Of a stretch of DNA of 64,000 nucleotides, positions 35,516 through 45,123 are shown one piece after another. Origin of the DNA: Flavobacteriaceae bacterium PS02336 (GTDB lineage Bacteria > Bacteroidota > Bacteroidia > Flavobacteriales > Flavobacteriaceae); contig JASCOF010000002.1 in NCBI GenBank assembly GCA_029960065.1, forward strand, positions 186,001 to 250,000, given 5' to 3'. Below the pieces are notes generated by a model. That model did not search any database. It was not told the origin of the DNA and was given only the letters and a program-made list of their open reading frames with translations. Each line of letters starts with the position of its first letter. The first letter of the stretch is position 1. Position numbers and translations under genes: made by a program.

Positions 35516-36508
35516 TTAAACAAACTCATATCCTGCATAAACCTCTTCAATCTCCTTCATAATAGCAAATAAATCTTCAGGTCCATCTGTTGTAACTAAT
35601 TTTTGTTTGAATTCCTTGAAAGAATGAATTCCTTTGAAATAATTGGTATAATGACGACGCATTTCTACAATTCCTAAACGTTCCCCTTTCCATTCCATAG
35701 ACCATTTTAAATGATTTCTGGCAGCTTCAACACGATCAATAACTGTTGGAGCAGGTAAGTGTTCACCTGTTTTAAAGAAATGTTTGATTTCATTAAAAAT
35801 CCACGGATAACCAATAGCGGCGCGGCCAATCATGATTCCGTCAATTCCGTATTCGTTTTTATATTTTAATGCTTTTTCTGGACTGTCGATATCTCCGTTT
35901 CCGAAAATCGGCATTGTAATTCTTGGGGTATTTTTTACACGTGCAATGTGCGACCAATCAGAATGACCCTTGTACATTTGAGCACGTGTTCTAGCGTGAA
36001 TTGTTAAAGCTTGAACACCAATATCCTGAAGTCTTTCTGCAACTTCATCAATATTAATAGAATTTTCGTCCCAGCCTAAACGGGTTTTTACTGTAACAGG
36101 TAAATCAGTTCCTTTGATAACTGCTTTAGTTAAACGAACCATCAAATCAACATCTTTCAAAACTCCTGCACCGGCTCCTCTGCAAACTACTTTTTTTACT
36201 GGGCATCCAAAATTGATATCTACTAAATCTGGTTTTACAGTAGAAACAATTTTAGATGACATTTCCATTGCTTCTTCATCACCACCAAAAATCTGAATGC
36301 CGACAGGACGTTCGTAATCAAAAATATCCAGCTTCATACGGCTTTTTATAGCGTCACGAATTAATCCTTCCGACGAAATAAATTCAGAATACATCATATC
36401 AGCGCCGTGCGTTTTGCATAATCTGCGAAACGGCGGATCACTAACGTCTTCCATCGGTGCGAGTAATAAAGGAAATTCGGGTAATTCTATGTTGCCAATC
36501 TTGACCAT
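35516..36508 (-). CDS. tRNA-dihydrouridine synthase (DusB-like)
   Basis: About 330 residues from the ATG at 36508. An FMN enzyme reducing uridine to dihydrouridine in tRNA D-loops. LLAPMEDVSDPPFRRLC at the N-terminus binds FMN, the catalytic Cys is in KKVVCRGAGAGVL, and VKTRLGWD, TIHARTRAQMYKG and GNGDI are all conserved. A longer frame from 36592 exists, but the promoter at 36524-36556 lies in it, so 36508 is the start. Which tRNA position is modified cannot be told. Confidence 0.94.
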   Translation of the reverse strand: MVKIGNIELPEFPLLLAPMEDVSDPPFRRLCKTHGADMMYSEFISSEGLIRDAIKSRMKLDIFDYERPVGIQIFGGDEEAMEMSSKIVSTVKPDLVDINFGCPVKKVVCRGAGAGVLKDVDLMVRLTKAVIKGTDLPVTVKTRLGWDENSINIDEVAERLQDIGVQALTIHARTRAQMYKGHSDWSHIARVKNTPRITMPIFGNGDIDSPEKALKYKNEYGIDGIMIGRAAIGYPWIFNEIKHFFKTGEHLPAPTVIDRVEAARNHLKWSMEWKGERLGIVEMRRHYTNYFKGIHSFKEFKQKLVTTDGPEDLFAIMKEIEEVYAGYEFV

Positions 36509-36523
36509 CTTCGTAATTTTTTG

Positions 36524-36556
36524 CAAAATTACAACATTTAGTTCAATTTGTGTCAA
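36524..36556 (-). promoter_or_regulatory. Promoter of the dus gene (TTG-N22-TAATTTTG)
   Basis: On the minus strand TTG at 36556-36554, a 22-base spacer and TAATTTTG at 36531-36524. The box ends 15 bases before the ATG at 36508. Confidence 0.55.
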
Positions 36557-36561
36557 ATTGA

Positions 36562-36802
36562 GGTGCAAAGGTTCACAGTAACAAAGGTTCAAAGGTTTTT
36601 TAGATAAATGTGAAAACCTTTATACTGAAGTATTTGTCATTTCGACCGAAGGGAGAAATCACACAAGAAACTCCGTAAAGTATATCCAATCTTTGCCGAT
36701 TAACAAGTGTGATTTCTCCCTTCGGTCGAAATGACAAATGAGACTTATATCTGAGTCAGAATAAAAACCTTTGTTCCTCTGAACCTCTGAACCTTTGCTC
36801 CT
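36562..36802. repeat. Nested palindromic element (about 240 bp)
   Basis: Inner arms of 33 perfectly matching bases (36632-36664 and 36707-36739, containing CATTTCGACCGAAGGGAG and complement) surround a 42-base loop. Outer arms of about 40 bases (36562-36601 and 36761-36802), built from CAAAGGTTCA-type words, are also inverted copies of each other with gaps. The whole fills the space between dus and the ligase gene up to the ligase stop codon. Looks like a palindromic mobile repeat, perhaps one inserted in another. Confidence 0.85.
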
Positions 36803-38089
36803 TTAACGATAATCAAAAAATCGAATTGGCTTTCGACTCATCGGATTGAAAACGAGTGGATTTAAAACTTCTTTTGAAGCAAATTCTATTTTTGGAGTTA
36901 CTCTTAATTTCGCTCTAAAATGATCTTTTATTTCTTGTAGAAATTCTGGAGTTTGATTTTTAGAAGCAATTTTTATTAAGATTTCATCTGTCCCTAAATC
37001 GTTTGTCGAAATTTCTATAAGATGATTTTCGATAGTATCAAAACTGCTCAAAACATCATTCATCGCTGGCGGATAAAGCGTTGTTCCTTTGTATTTTATC
37101 ATCTGTTTTTTACGTCCCACAACTGGCCCGACACGCAATGTATTCCTTCCGCAGGCACAAGGTTCGTTATGAAGCTGTACAATATCTCCCGTTTTAAAAC
37201 GCAGTAATGGCATTGCTTCAATTCCTAAAGTAGTAAATGTTAACTCGCCAGTTTCGCCATTTTTAACAGGCTGATTATTTTCGTCCAAAACTTCCACAAT
37301 GATTAATTCTGGATGATGATGCCCGCCTTTTCCGTGTTCACATTCTGTAAAAGCGGTGCTCATTTCTGTCGAAGCATAAGTCGAAAACAACTTAATATTC
37401 CATTTATCCGTGATTTTTTTAGATAAAATATTCATTGAAAAATCCTGTTCTCTTAAAGATTCTCCAATGCAGATTGCACCTTTTATGCTTGAATTATTAT
37501 AATCAATTCCGTGGATTTCGGCGTATTCAATTAATTTTAAAAGGAAAGATGGTACGGTAATTAAATAACTAGGATTGTATTTTAAAATCGAATCCCACTG
37601 CATTTCTGGAATTCCAGCACCAACACGAATAACGCCGACTTTTAATTTTCTAAGACCTAAAAAATAAGCCAAACCAGCCATAAATTTTCGGTCAATTGTG
37701 GTCATTAACTGTACAACATCTCCTTCTGCAATTCCTGCACAGGCAAAAGAAATAGCTTCATTATAGGCCAATCGATCTAAGTCAGAATCGGTTAAACCAA
37801 AAGTCACAGGATCTCCTAAAGTTCCAGATGTTGAAGCGTAGTCGATAATTTTATTCTGCGGCACGCATACAAAATCATCGTTGTATTGTTGTAAATCTTC
37901 TTTAGTGGTAACAGGTAAAAATTGTAAATCTTCAAGCGTTTTCACTTTCGAAATATCAATATTTTGTCCAGCAAAAAGTCTTTTGTAAAAAGGAGAATTT
38001 TGACTGATGTAATCTAGAAGTTCAACTAATTTTTTTTCTTGAAAAATTTTAATTTCTTCTAAAGAATCTTTTTCTATTGCTGGAATCAT
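36803..38089 (-). CDS. Phenylacetate-CoA ligase-like AMP-forming enzyme of the flexirubin cluster
   Basis: A 428-residue PaaK-type adenylate-forming ligase. Phosphate loop YASTSGTLGDPVTFG near 100-114, YASTEMSTAFTEC near 239-251, a Cys-rich HNEPCACGRNTLRVGPVVGRKKQ stretch that in the family binds zinc, and a C-terminal AMP-binding_C_2 part. Expected to activate an aryl acid with ATP. In a flexirubin cluster the natural candidate is the hydroxycinnamate starter of the aryl polyene chain, which is inference. It is the last gene of the leftward operon; its start overlaps the C45 gene stop by four bases (ATGA). Confidence 0.85.
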   Translation of the reverse strand: MIPAIEKDSLEEIKIFQEKKLVELLDYISQNSPFYKRLFAGQNIDISKVKTLEDLQFLPVTTKEDLQQYNDDFVCVPQNKIIDYASTSGTLGDPVTFGLTDSDLDRLAYNEAISFACAGIAEGDVVQLMTTIDRKFMAGLAYFLGLRKLKVGVIRVGAGIPEMQWDSILKYNPSYLITVPSFLLKLIEYAEIHGIDYNNSSIKGAICIGESLREQDFSMNILSKKITDKWNIKLFSTYASTEMSTAFTECEHGKGGHHHPELIIVEVLDENNQPVKNGETGELTFTTLGIEAMPLLRFKTGDIVQLHNEPCACGRNTLRVGPVVGRKKQMIKYKGTTLYPPAMNDVLSSFDTIENHLIEISTNDLGTDEILIKIASKNQTPEFLQEIKDHFRAKLRVTPKIEFASKEVLNPLVFNPMSRKPIRFFDYR

Positions 38090-39750
38090 TGTAATTTTCT
38101 TTTGACTTTTTTTAAATATTTTTCAATCTTTTCTTTTTCAGGAACTGTAGTAATTTCATGGGTTAAAGCTTTTTCAAAATTAAGCTTTGCCTGCAGGAAT
38201 TCCTTTTTTTGGTAAAAGTACAATCCTGCCTTATAATATACAACCCAATAATCAGGGTTTAACGATTGATAATTTTGAATGAATTCTGAAGAAATCGTTT
38301 CTTTCTTATCTAAAATGGAATCTATTTTATGATCTTCCACTTTAAATTTTTTAAAATTCTGAAAAGCAGTTGTTTCCAGAAAAGGATCTCTAGCAATATT
38401 TAAATTTTGAGATTGAAAAGAAGTAATATTATTTTTGCTTTCGCCGAAAATTAAATTCAAATCGTAACAAACAAATTCTCCTAATTGAAACGGGTTTGCA
38501 GAAACCCAAACCAATTTTTCTTTTGGCTTAAAAATAATTCCGTGATGCGCTAGCAATTGATTAAGTGCTTTTTCATTCCCAAAACCTAAAGAAATGTTTT
38601 TTAAGCCTTCTTTATTTCGAAGAATTTCCGAAGCAATTTCCGGATTTACTTTAGCGTTTTCAGACAGCAATTCGTCCATTCTTTCGAACCGATATTCCGA
38701 ATGGCTGTTGGCAATTTGTTCCAGATTTCGTTTATCATACACAAAAGATTCTCCTTGAAAATGATTCGAACAAATTAATTGATCGCTGTTTGGAACATCG
38801 TAAACGTCCATTTTATTGGGAGAAACTTCAATCAAAATAGCTTTATTGTCATTGGCACTTCCAACCATAATAGATTCAGAAACAAATACTTTTCTCTTTT
38901 TTGCAATGACTACGGCTTCGTCTAAATTTTTAGCATGCTGTAAAATCTCGCGGGTTAAAATCGAAATTGGTGTTTTAGCGCTAAGCGGAATTTTAGATTT
39001 AGAAGCATTTATGGTAACAGTCAATCCTTCATAATTCATTCCCGAAACGGCACCAATCATTCCCGGCCAAGTTACCATCATAAAAGGATAGCCTTCTTTA
39101 GGTTTTATAAAAGCAGCTATTTTATTTTCCGCGAAAGCGTCATTCACATAAAAATCAAAATTTCGGGCGAGAATTAAATTTCCATCTTCCGATTTTTCAT
39201 TCCAAGCCGCAAAAGAAGAACAGCCTACTAATGCCAAATCTTGCAAAGCATGTCCAATATCATGTGCGCCATGCAGATAAAGACCACGCTGATATTTAGG
39301 CGCGATGTTGTTAAATTCATCTGAACTATATTCTGAAACCCCAAAAATTTCGGTTTGATATTCATCGGGAACATTCAAATATAACTTGCGATTGTACCAT
39401 TTTAAAAAGCCTCTCAATAATTTCTGCTGAAATTTGGACGGAATAAAATCGGTTATTTTAGAGAAAAAAATACGCTGCTGTTTTTGTAAAAGAGAATCGG
39501 TTAAAGCACCAGTTGTCAAACCAATTTCAAGCGGATCACCTTCGACATATAATTCCCAAAGGCCTTGTTTATTTTTTAAAAGTGAATTTTTTCCAGAAGT
39601 AAACACGCTGTCTGAAATTTTAGTAACGACAGGTTTTGAATTATTAAAAGCAGTAAGATTGGGTTTATGATTTTTTGATTTGGATGTACCGCAGGAAGCC
39701 AGCAAACTGAAAAAACCGATAAGGAAGAAATAAGTAACTCGGCTTTTCAT
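38086..39750 (-). CDS. C45-family Ntn-hydrolase lipoprotein
   Basis: A 554-residue lipoprotein: signal peptide with Cys20 (LLASC), then a domain like peptidase family C45 / acyl-CoA:6-APA acyltransferase and phospholipase B-like proteins. The likely N-terminal nucleophile after self-cleavage is Cys177 in LVGCSSFAAW, followed by the family NLILARNFDFYVNDAF. Known members are amide or ester hydrolases or acyltransferases. A C-terminal helical stretch (about 490-550) looks TPR-like. In this cluster it may act on the pigment ester or its lipid part in the periplasm; the true reaction is unknown. Confidence 0.8.
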   Translation of the reverse strand: MKSRVTYFFLIGFFSLLASCGTSKSKNHKPNLTAFNNSKPVVTKISDSVFTSGKNSLLKNKQGLWELYVEGDPLEIGLTTGALTDSLLQKQQRIFFSKITDFIPSKFQQKLLRGFLKWYNRKLYLNVPDEYQTEIFGVSEYSSDEFNNIAPKYQRGLYLHGAHDIGHALQDLALVGCSSFAAWNEKSEDGNLILARNFDFYVNDAFAENKIAAFIKPKEGYPFMMVTWPGMIGAVSGMNYEGLTVTINASKSKIPLSAKTPISILTREILQHAKNLDEAVVIAKKRKVFVSESIMVGSANDNKAILIEVSPNKMDVYDVPNSDQLICSNHFQGESFVYDKRNLEQIANSHSEYRFERMDELLSENAKVNPEIASEILRNKEGLKNISLGFGNEKALNQLLAHHGIIFKPKEKLVWVSANPFQLGEFVCYDLNLIFGESKNNITSFQSQNLNIARDPFLETTAFQNFKKFKVEDHKIDSILDKKETISSEFIQNYQSLNPDYWVVYYKAGLYFYQKKEFLQAKLNFEKALTHEITTVPEKEKIEKYLKKVKRKLQ

Positions 39751-39757
39751 GATTCAA

Positions 39758-41275
39758 TTATTCAGATGCTTTTTTAATTTTTTCCAGCAGATATTCTTTT
39801 CCTACAATTTCAGAGCAAGTTATAACCGCTCCAACCGTAACACCCAAGACACCATGCATGTTAATACTTTGGCCTGTAAGATACAGATTTTCCAGTTTGG
39901 TTTTTGTGGGAATTAAAGTTTTCATCGGATTATTAGAATCTTTAACATATCCGTACATATTGCCGCCGTCTCCGCCAATATAATCGCGGTAGGAAAGCGG
40001 AGTAGATGTATGAACCGATTTGATGCAATCTCTAATTCCTGGAAATTTTTTTTCGACTTCTTTTAAAAACTTTTCTGCTTTTTCTACTTTGAATTCTTCG
40101 TAACTTTTACCTCGGTCATTTTCTTCAAAAGTCGTATTAAAAGTATTTTCCCAAGTTTTTACATCATCATATTTCATGTACGTCAAAAATGTCATTCCGT
40201 CTGCCCATTCCTCGTCTTTCTTCGACGGATTCATAGAAGCCATAAAAGTTTTCGGCCATGAATTTTCATCATAATCAAAAGCAGTCCAAACATCATCAGG
40301 ACTTTTAAAATGATAGTAATTATGATTGATGTATTTGAAAGTTTTGGGTTTAAAAACAATATACAGGCTAAAAGCTGAAAGTACATTTTCCAAGTTTTGA
40401 ATTCTATTGAAAAACGGTTTTCGGAAATTTTCCTGCCCCGCCATTTTCAAAGTCGTTTTGGGTTCTATGTTCGAAATGAAATAGTTTCCAGAAACTTCGG
40501 TTCCATCTTTCATTTTAACCGAATTCACCTTTTGATTTTCGACTTCAATTTTAGTAACTTCTTTATGTTTAAAGAATTCGCCTCCGTATTTTTTAAGTTG
40601 TTTTAAAAGCTGTTTGGTAATCTGACTTCCGCCATTTACGCATCGCCAAGAACTTTCAATATAGGAATTAACCACAAGCGCATGTACATAAAAAGGCGAT
40701 TTATCTGGAATTCCGGCATAAAGAAAATTAGAACCTGCCAAAACTGCTTTCAGCTTTTCATTTTTGGTAAACGAATCGATCGTTTCTTTCGCGTTAAGCG
40801 CTAAAATCTCGTCATCATATTTTCCTTCAGATTCTAGATTGTAAAGAGGAAAGGCTTTGCAAACCGCTTTTATTTTTTGACAGTATTTAAAAAGATTTTC
40901 TTTTTCTTCAGGAAAGCAATTGGTTAGTTGTTCAATAAAATTTTCGAAACCCTGCGCATGCGGATATTCGGTTTTATCGTCTTCAAAAGAGATAATATCA
41001 AAACCATTTTCATCTAATTTTTTGAGATTTAAATGATCCATTATTCCAATATATTTGAAATATTGGTGAAGATTCTGGCCTTCGCCCAGACCTCCTATAT
41101 AATGAATTCCAGTATCAAAAATAGTTTTATCTCTTACGAAAGTCTGGAGATTTCCCCCGTACTGATTGTTTTTTTCGAGAACACAAACGCTGTAGCCTTC
41201 TTTTGCCAGAATAACAGCAGAAACCAATCCGCCTAAACCACTGCCAATTATGACTACATCGTACTGTTTTTTCAT
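39758..41275 (-). CDS. FAD-dependent oxidoreductase (CrtI/CrtISO-like)
   Basis: A 505-residue flavoprotein of the phytoene desaturase / carotenoid isomerase / retinol saturase family. FAD Rossmann motif IIGSGLGGLVSAVILAKEG at about 10-28, then LEKNNQYGGNLQTF, and the C-terminal FAD-closing YLTGQSINMHGVLGVTVGA. This family works on conjugated polyenes, so an isomerase or desaturase role on the polyene or alkyl chain of flexirubin is plausible but not shown. The ATG shares its neighbour's stop region (one-base overlap, TAATG) with the MMPL gene. Confidence 0.85.
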   Translation of the reverse strand: MKKQYDVVIIGSGLGGLVSAVILAKEGYSVCVLEKNNQYGGNLQTFVRDKTIFDTGIHYIGGLGEGQNLHQYFKYIGIMDHLNLKKLDENGFDIISFEDDKTEYPHAQGFENFIEQLTNCFPEEKENLFKYCQKIKAVCKAFPLYNLESEGKYDDEILALNAKETIDSFTKNEKLKAVLAGSNFLYAGIPDKSPFYVHALVVNSYIESSWRCVNGGSQITKQLLKQLKKYGGEFFKHKEVTKIEVENQKVNSVKMKDGTEVSGNYFISNIEPKTTLKMAGQENFRKPFFNRIQNLENVLSAFSLYIVFKPKTFKYINHNYYHFKSPDDVWTAFDYDENSWPKTFMASMNPSKKDEEWADGMTFLTYMKYDDVKTWENTFNTTFEENDRGKSYEEFKVEKAEKFLKEVEKKFPGIRDCIKSVHTSTPLSYRDYIGGDGGNMYGYVKDSNNPMKTLIPTKTKLENLYLTGQSINMHGVLGVTVGAVITCSEIVGKEYLLEKIKKASE

Positions 41276-44200
41276 TACTTTTTCTTTAAAACGACTAAAG
41301 CATTTTCTGCAGTAATAATTTCGAAACTAGAATCAAACTGATTTTTCAAATTCGAACAATTTACTAAAATTACAAAAGAAACATTTGAAGTGATTTTTTT
41401 TAAATCACTTTGATAACTTTCATCAGAAATTAACAGAACATCAAACTCGTTTTCAAATGCCGATTCTAATTTGTCTACATAAACGATTTTTCTCTTTTTA
41501 AGAAAATAATTCGTTTGGGCAACCAGTAATTTTTCTTCATCATTTATAAAAGAAACAATTTTTCGCTGTGGTTCTTGCAACGCTAATAAAACATCCAATT
41601 GTCCGTAATCATTTCCTAAATGAAGGATTTTCGCTTTTGGCTGAATGTGTTTATTTAAATTATAATAGGTTTCTAGATTTTGCTTCAGATCTTTTTTGAC
41701 GTTATTTCCGACTTCAATTTCTTTATAATCGTAACTATTAATGAGCATCGTTTTGAAATAATCTGGACCTTCAAGCTGTTGGCGAATTTTACGATATTCT
41801 GCTTTAAAGAACGCACTAATTTGTTTGGTTCTTTCGGCATAATTATTTCCATACGAAAGATTTTCAGGACTTATTCTTTCTAAAATAGAAACCGTTAGCG
41901 AGCTTTTGTGAATCACAAAATCGCCTTTCGGAATTGCTTCTGAAGCACCGTGAATTACTACTGGAATAATATCCAATTTAAATTCTTCTGCCAAAAAGAA
42001 AGCTCCTTTATGAAATCTTTTAATAACATTATTTTCTGAGCGAGTTCCTTCTGGGAAAACCATTAACGAATATCCTTCGTTTACTTTTTTACGCAAATGT
42101 TCAACGCCGCCTTCTATTCCTTCTGAAACGGGATAAAAACCTGCTTTTCTAACAATTCCACCAAAAATAGGAGAATTGTAAACCCAATCACTTACTAGAA
42201 AAATGATTTTTGGGCTCAAGCTTCCAATTACTAAAATGTCGATAAAAGAAGAATGATTGGCAATAATCACGGCTGGTTTTTGGAAAGTTTCATTAAAATT
42301 ATTGACTATTTTTTTACGAATAAACGGATTAGAGTACAAAACCGATTTCATCAATTTTGAAACCACATATCTAAATCCTTTCATTTTTGTTTTCGCTTTA
42401 AGCGGAATAATCGGCATTAATGTAAAACTGAAAACAGACATTACAATGCCTCCTAAACCATAATAAGCAAATGAGATTACACCATGAATAAATGTGCGTA
42501 ATTGAAAAGGCGGATTTCCTTTTTTTGGACGATTTGACAGAAATACTTTGAATAAAATCGGATAAAAAATAAACGTAATAATCAACGCTGCAAAAACTCC
42601 AATTAGGGAAACAGACGAAATAGAAGTCAATGCAGGATGTTTGGCAAATATCATTGCGCCAATTCCTAAAATCGTTGTAATAACTGCAAGGATTATTGAA
42701 GTTCTGTAAACTGCAATTTCGTTAACTCCAGTCGAATATTCTTTTTGTAATGCACTCGTCATGAAAATGCTGAAATCGACTCCGTGACCAAAAATCAAAG
42801 TACAGACAATCATGCTGAAAATATTCATTTGAATTCCAAAAATGCCCATAATTCCTGCCGTTACAATTCCCGTTAAAGCAATTGGAATACAGCTGATAAT
42901 GACCAATTCGATTCTTCTGAAAAAGAAAAACAGAATTAAAATTACGGCAACAAAAGAATAATTTACAAGAGAATTAAAATCGGTTTTTAAAGTGCTGAAA
43001 AAGGTTTCGTTCATCTGCTGACGATCGATTGCAATTATATTTTCTTTTGCAGAAGCCGATTTTACAAAAGCATCACGTTGTTCCGGCGTCACTTTTACCA
43101 AAGTCGAAACGGTGTAAAAACCATTTTTCTCTGTGATGAATTCTTGCAATTGCAGTGCTTTGATTTTTAAATAATCAGCTGCTGTAATGGGCTTGAAATC
43201 AAAATCTAAATGATCAAAAAATAAATTATAGGTTGTTGGCTTAAAGCCGAGTTTTGAGCCTTCAGCAATTAATTCTGATTTTATGAATTGTTTTTTTTGT
43301 GAAGTCCAAAATGAATTCCACTTCTTAATTTTTTCGATTTGTGCTGCCTGAGAAAGTACAATACCGCCAACCGAACTAAAGTTTAGAATTTTATCATTTT
43401 GTCTGGCTGTAGATAAATCGCCAAAGAGTTTAGTATTATGCTGTAAAGCTTCTTCGATAGTTTTTCCGTATGAAGCAACATAAATAGTTTTAGAAGTTAG
43501 ACTCGTACTTTCTTCGAGTTGTTTTTCGGCAGCTTTAATTTCTTTCGGAATAAAATTCAGCTGTGATAAATCGTTATTAAAACCCACATCATTATAGGTA
43601 AAACAACAAATGATTGTTATGATAACACAAAGTCCGATTAAGATTTTATTATTGTGAAAAGAAAAATGGGCCATTTTATCGATCACATTTTTTTTGTGCT
43701 CTGCCGGATTTTCTTTCGGTTTATATAAATGGGGCACAATTAAAAGAGAGAAAACTCCGGTTGCCATAACAATAACAGCGGCAAAAATTCCAAGATCATT
43801 CAACGCATCAGATTTTACAAAAAGCAGACATAAAAAGGCAACGGCGGTTGTAGAACTGCTCATAATAACCGGCATTGTAATGTCTTTGTAAAGAGTTTTT
43901 ACATCGCTGTTGTGTTTGTAATGCGTCAGAATATGAATGGAATAATCGATCGTAATTCCCAATAAAATAGAACCAATTCCTAATGAGATTGCTGAAATCT
44001 GTTCTCTTACAAAATACAAAAATGCCACTGCAAACAAACCTCCAAAAACGGTCGGCAGAAAAATAATCAGCGGAATTAAAATTTTACGGTAGAATAAAAT
44101 CAGAATCAGCATTAAAGTAAACATCGCGATTGATGTTGTCAAAATAATATCGCCTTTAATTTGGTTCGCATTTGCAACAGCAATCAATGCAGAACCAAAA

Positions 44201-44952
44201 TAACTTATTGAGGTTTTGTCTTTAAATTTAGTATTTAGATTTTCTTGAATCGATTTCAGTTTTTCGGCAAAAATGGTGTTTTTTTCTGTTTCGCTCGAAG
44301 GAATATTTGAGGTGATAAAAAGCAGTAATTTCTTTTTGTCTCTGGTCATTACAAAACCATTTTCAAGCGTAAAATCATCACCAATATTTAACTGCTGTAA
44401 TTTTTTTAAAGCGATAAAAGAAATCCCAAACGGATCCTGCAGAATAAAATCTTTGGTTATAAATCCTGAAGGAGAAATAATCGATTTGTAATTTCCTTGA
44501 ACAGTTTCGGCAATGCTGTCTTTTTGGAGTTTATTTTCAATAGAAGCATAGTCTTTATCATCTAGAAAAAGAGGCAGATTATTGTAAACAAAATCAATAG
44601 TTTCCTGAATATTTTCTTCATCAACTTTTCCCTGAATTCCAGTTACGAAAGGTTTACAGGATTTAGAAACGCTGTCTGAAAAAGCAGTCGCCATTTCTTT
44701 CAAATCTTCGGCTGAACCATTTTTTTCGAGTTTGAAAATAACAGTGGTTTTATCGGCAAAGTTTAATTGTTTGAGCACTTTTGCCGTAACATCGGTTTTG
44801 TCGTTTGCGGGGATAAGTTTGGTAATATCTTCTTCAAACTTTAATCTTGAGGCAAAGAATCCAAAAATAAGAAGCATCAAAACAGCCAAAAAAACCGAAA
44901 GAGATTTTCTTCGATTTACAAATAAATGAATGGCGTAGAAGTATTGATGCAT
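41275..44952 (-). CDS. MMPL/RND transporter fused to PlsC acyltransferase and a methyltransferase-like tail
   Basis: A 1225-residue fusion. Residues about 1-805 form an MMPL/RND exporter with 11-12 membrane helices in two clusters (near 265-410 and 665-800) and two periplasmic domains. After extra helices (820-850) comes a PlsC-type acyltransferase at about 880-1060 with NHSSFID (His900, Asp905) and FPEGTRS (966-972). The last 140 residues resemble a Rossmann methyltransferase, with HLGNDYGQLDVLL at 1111-1123, but lack clear catalytic motifs. In aryl polyene clusters an MMPL exporter and acyltransferases occur as separate genes. Here one protein could acylate and move the pigment precursor across the inner membrane, which is inference. 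Confidence 0.88.
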   Translation of the reverse strand: MHQYFYAIHLFVNRRKSLSVFLAVLMLLIFGFFASRLKFEEDITKLIPANDKTDVTAKVLKQLNFADKTTVIFKLEKNGSAEDLKEMATAFSDSVSKSCKPFVTGIQGKVDEENIQETIDFVYNNLPLFLDDKDYASIENKLQKDSIAETVQGNYKSIISPSGFITKDFILQDPFGISFIALKKLQQLNIGDDFTLENGFVMTRDKKKLLLFITSNIPSSETEKNTIFAEKLKSIQENLNTKFKDKTSISYFGSALIAVANANQIKGDIILTTSIAMFTLMLILILFYRKILIPLIIFLPTVFGGLFAVAFLYFVREQISAISLGIGSILLGITIDYSIHILTHYKHNSDVKTLYKDITMPVIMSSSTTAVAFLCLLFVKSDALNDLGIFAAVIVMATGVFSLLIVPHLYKPKENPAEHKKNVIDKMAHFSFHNNKILIGLCVIITIICCFTYNDVGFNNDLSQLNFIPKEIKAAEKQLEESTSLTSKTIYVASYGKTIEEALQHNTKLFGDLSTARQNDKILNFSSVGGIVLSQAAQIEKIKKWNSFWTSQKKQFIKSELIAEGSKLGFKPTTYNLFFDHLDFDFKPITAADYLKIKALQLQEFITEKNGFYTVSTLVKVTPEQRDAFVKSASAKENIIAIDRQQMNETFFSTLKTDFNSLVNYSFVAVILILFFFFRRIELVIISCIPIALTGIVTAGIMGIFGIQMNIFSMIVCTLIFGHGVDFSIFMTSALQKEYSTGVNEIAVYRTSIILAVITTILGIGAMIFAKHPALTSISSVSLIGVFAALIITFIFYPILFKVFLSNRPKKGNPPFQLRTFIHGVISFAYYGLGGIVMSVFSFTLMPIIPLKAKTKMKGFRYVVSKLMKSVLYSNPFIRKKIVNNFNETFQKPAVIIANHSSFIDILVIGSLSPKIIFLVSDWVYNSPIFGGIVRKAGFYPVSEGIEGGVEHLRKKVNEGYSLMVFPEGTRSENNVIKRFHKGAFFLAEEFKLDIIPVVIHGASEAIPKGDFVIHKSSLTVSILERISPENLSYGNNYAERTKQISAFFKAEYRKIRQQLEGPDYFKTMLINSYDYKEIEVGNNVKKDLKQNLETYYNLNKHIQPKAKILHLGNDYGQLDVLLALQEPQRKIVSFINDEEKLLVAQTNYFLKKRKIVYVDKLESAFENEFDVLLISDESYQSDLKKITSNVSFVILVNCSNLKNQFDSSFEIITAENALVVLKKK

Positions 44953-44971
44953 GATTTAGGTTTAAAATTTT

Positions 44972-45117
44972 TTTGCCACAGTTTAAAGTGATTCGAACAG
45001 ATTTTTTTTCGCCACGAATTTCACTAATTTCCACAAATTAATTCGTGAAAATTAGTGAAATTCGTGGCAAACAGATAAACCGTTAAAATCATCTTTATAC
45101 TTTTAATCTGTGGCAAA
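44972..45117. repeat. Nested palindrome with GCCACGAATTTCAC arms
   Basis: Inner 24-base arms (45011-45034 and 45045-45068, one mismatch) close over a 10-base loop; TTTGCCACAG at 44972-44981 pairs with CTGTGGCAAA at 45108-45117 outside. It fills the gap between the GT2 and MMPL genes. Confidence 0.85.
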
Positions 45118-45123
45118 CTTAAC

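Noticed and set aside
36562-36802. Insertion sequence remnant
   Set aside because: Long inverted arms but no transposase fragment in any frame; better described as a palindromic repeat.
41680-44929. Many plus-strand open frames of 60-80 codons opposite the MMPL gene
   Set aside because: They are mirror frames of a well-supported membrane protein; low complexity, no promoters, no family.
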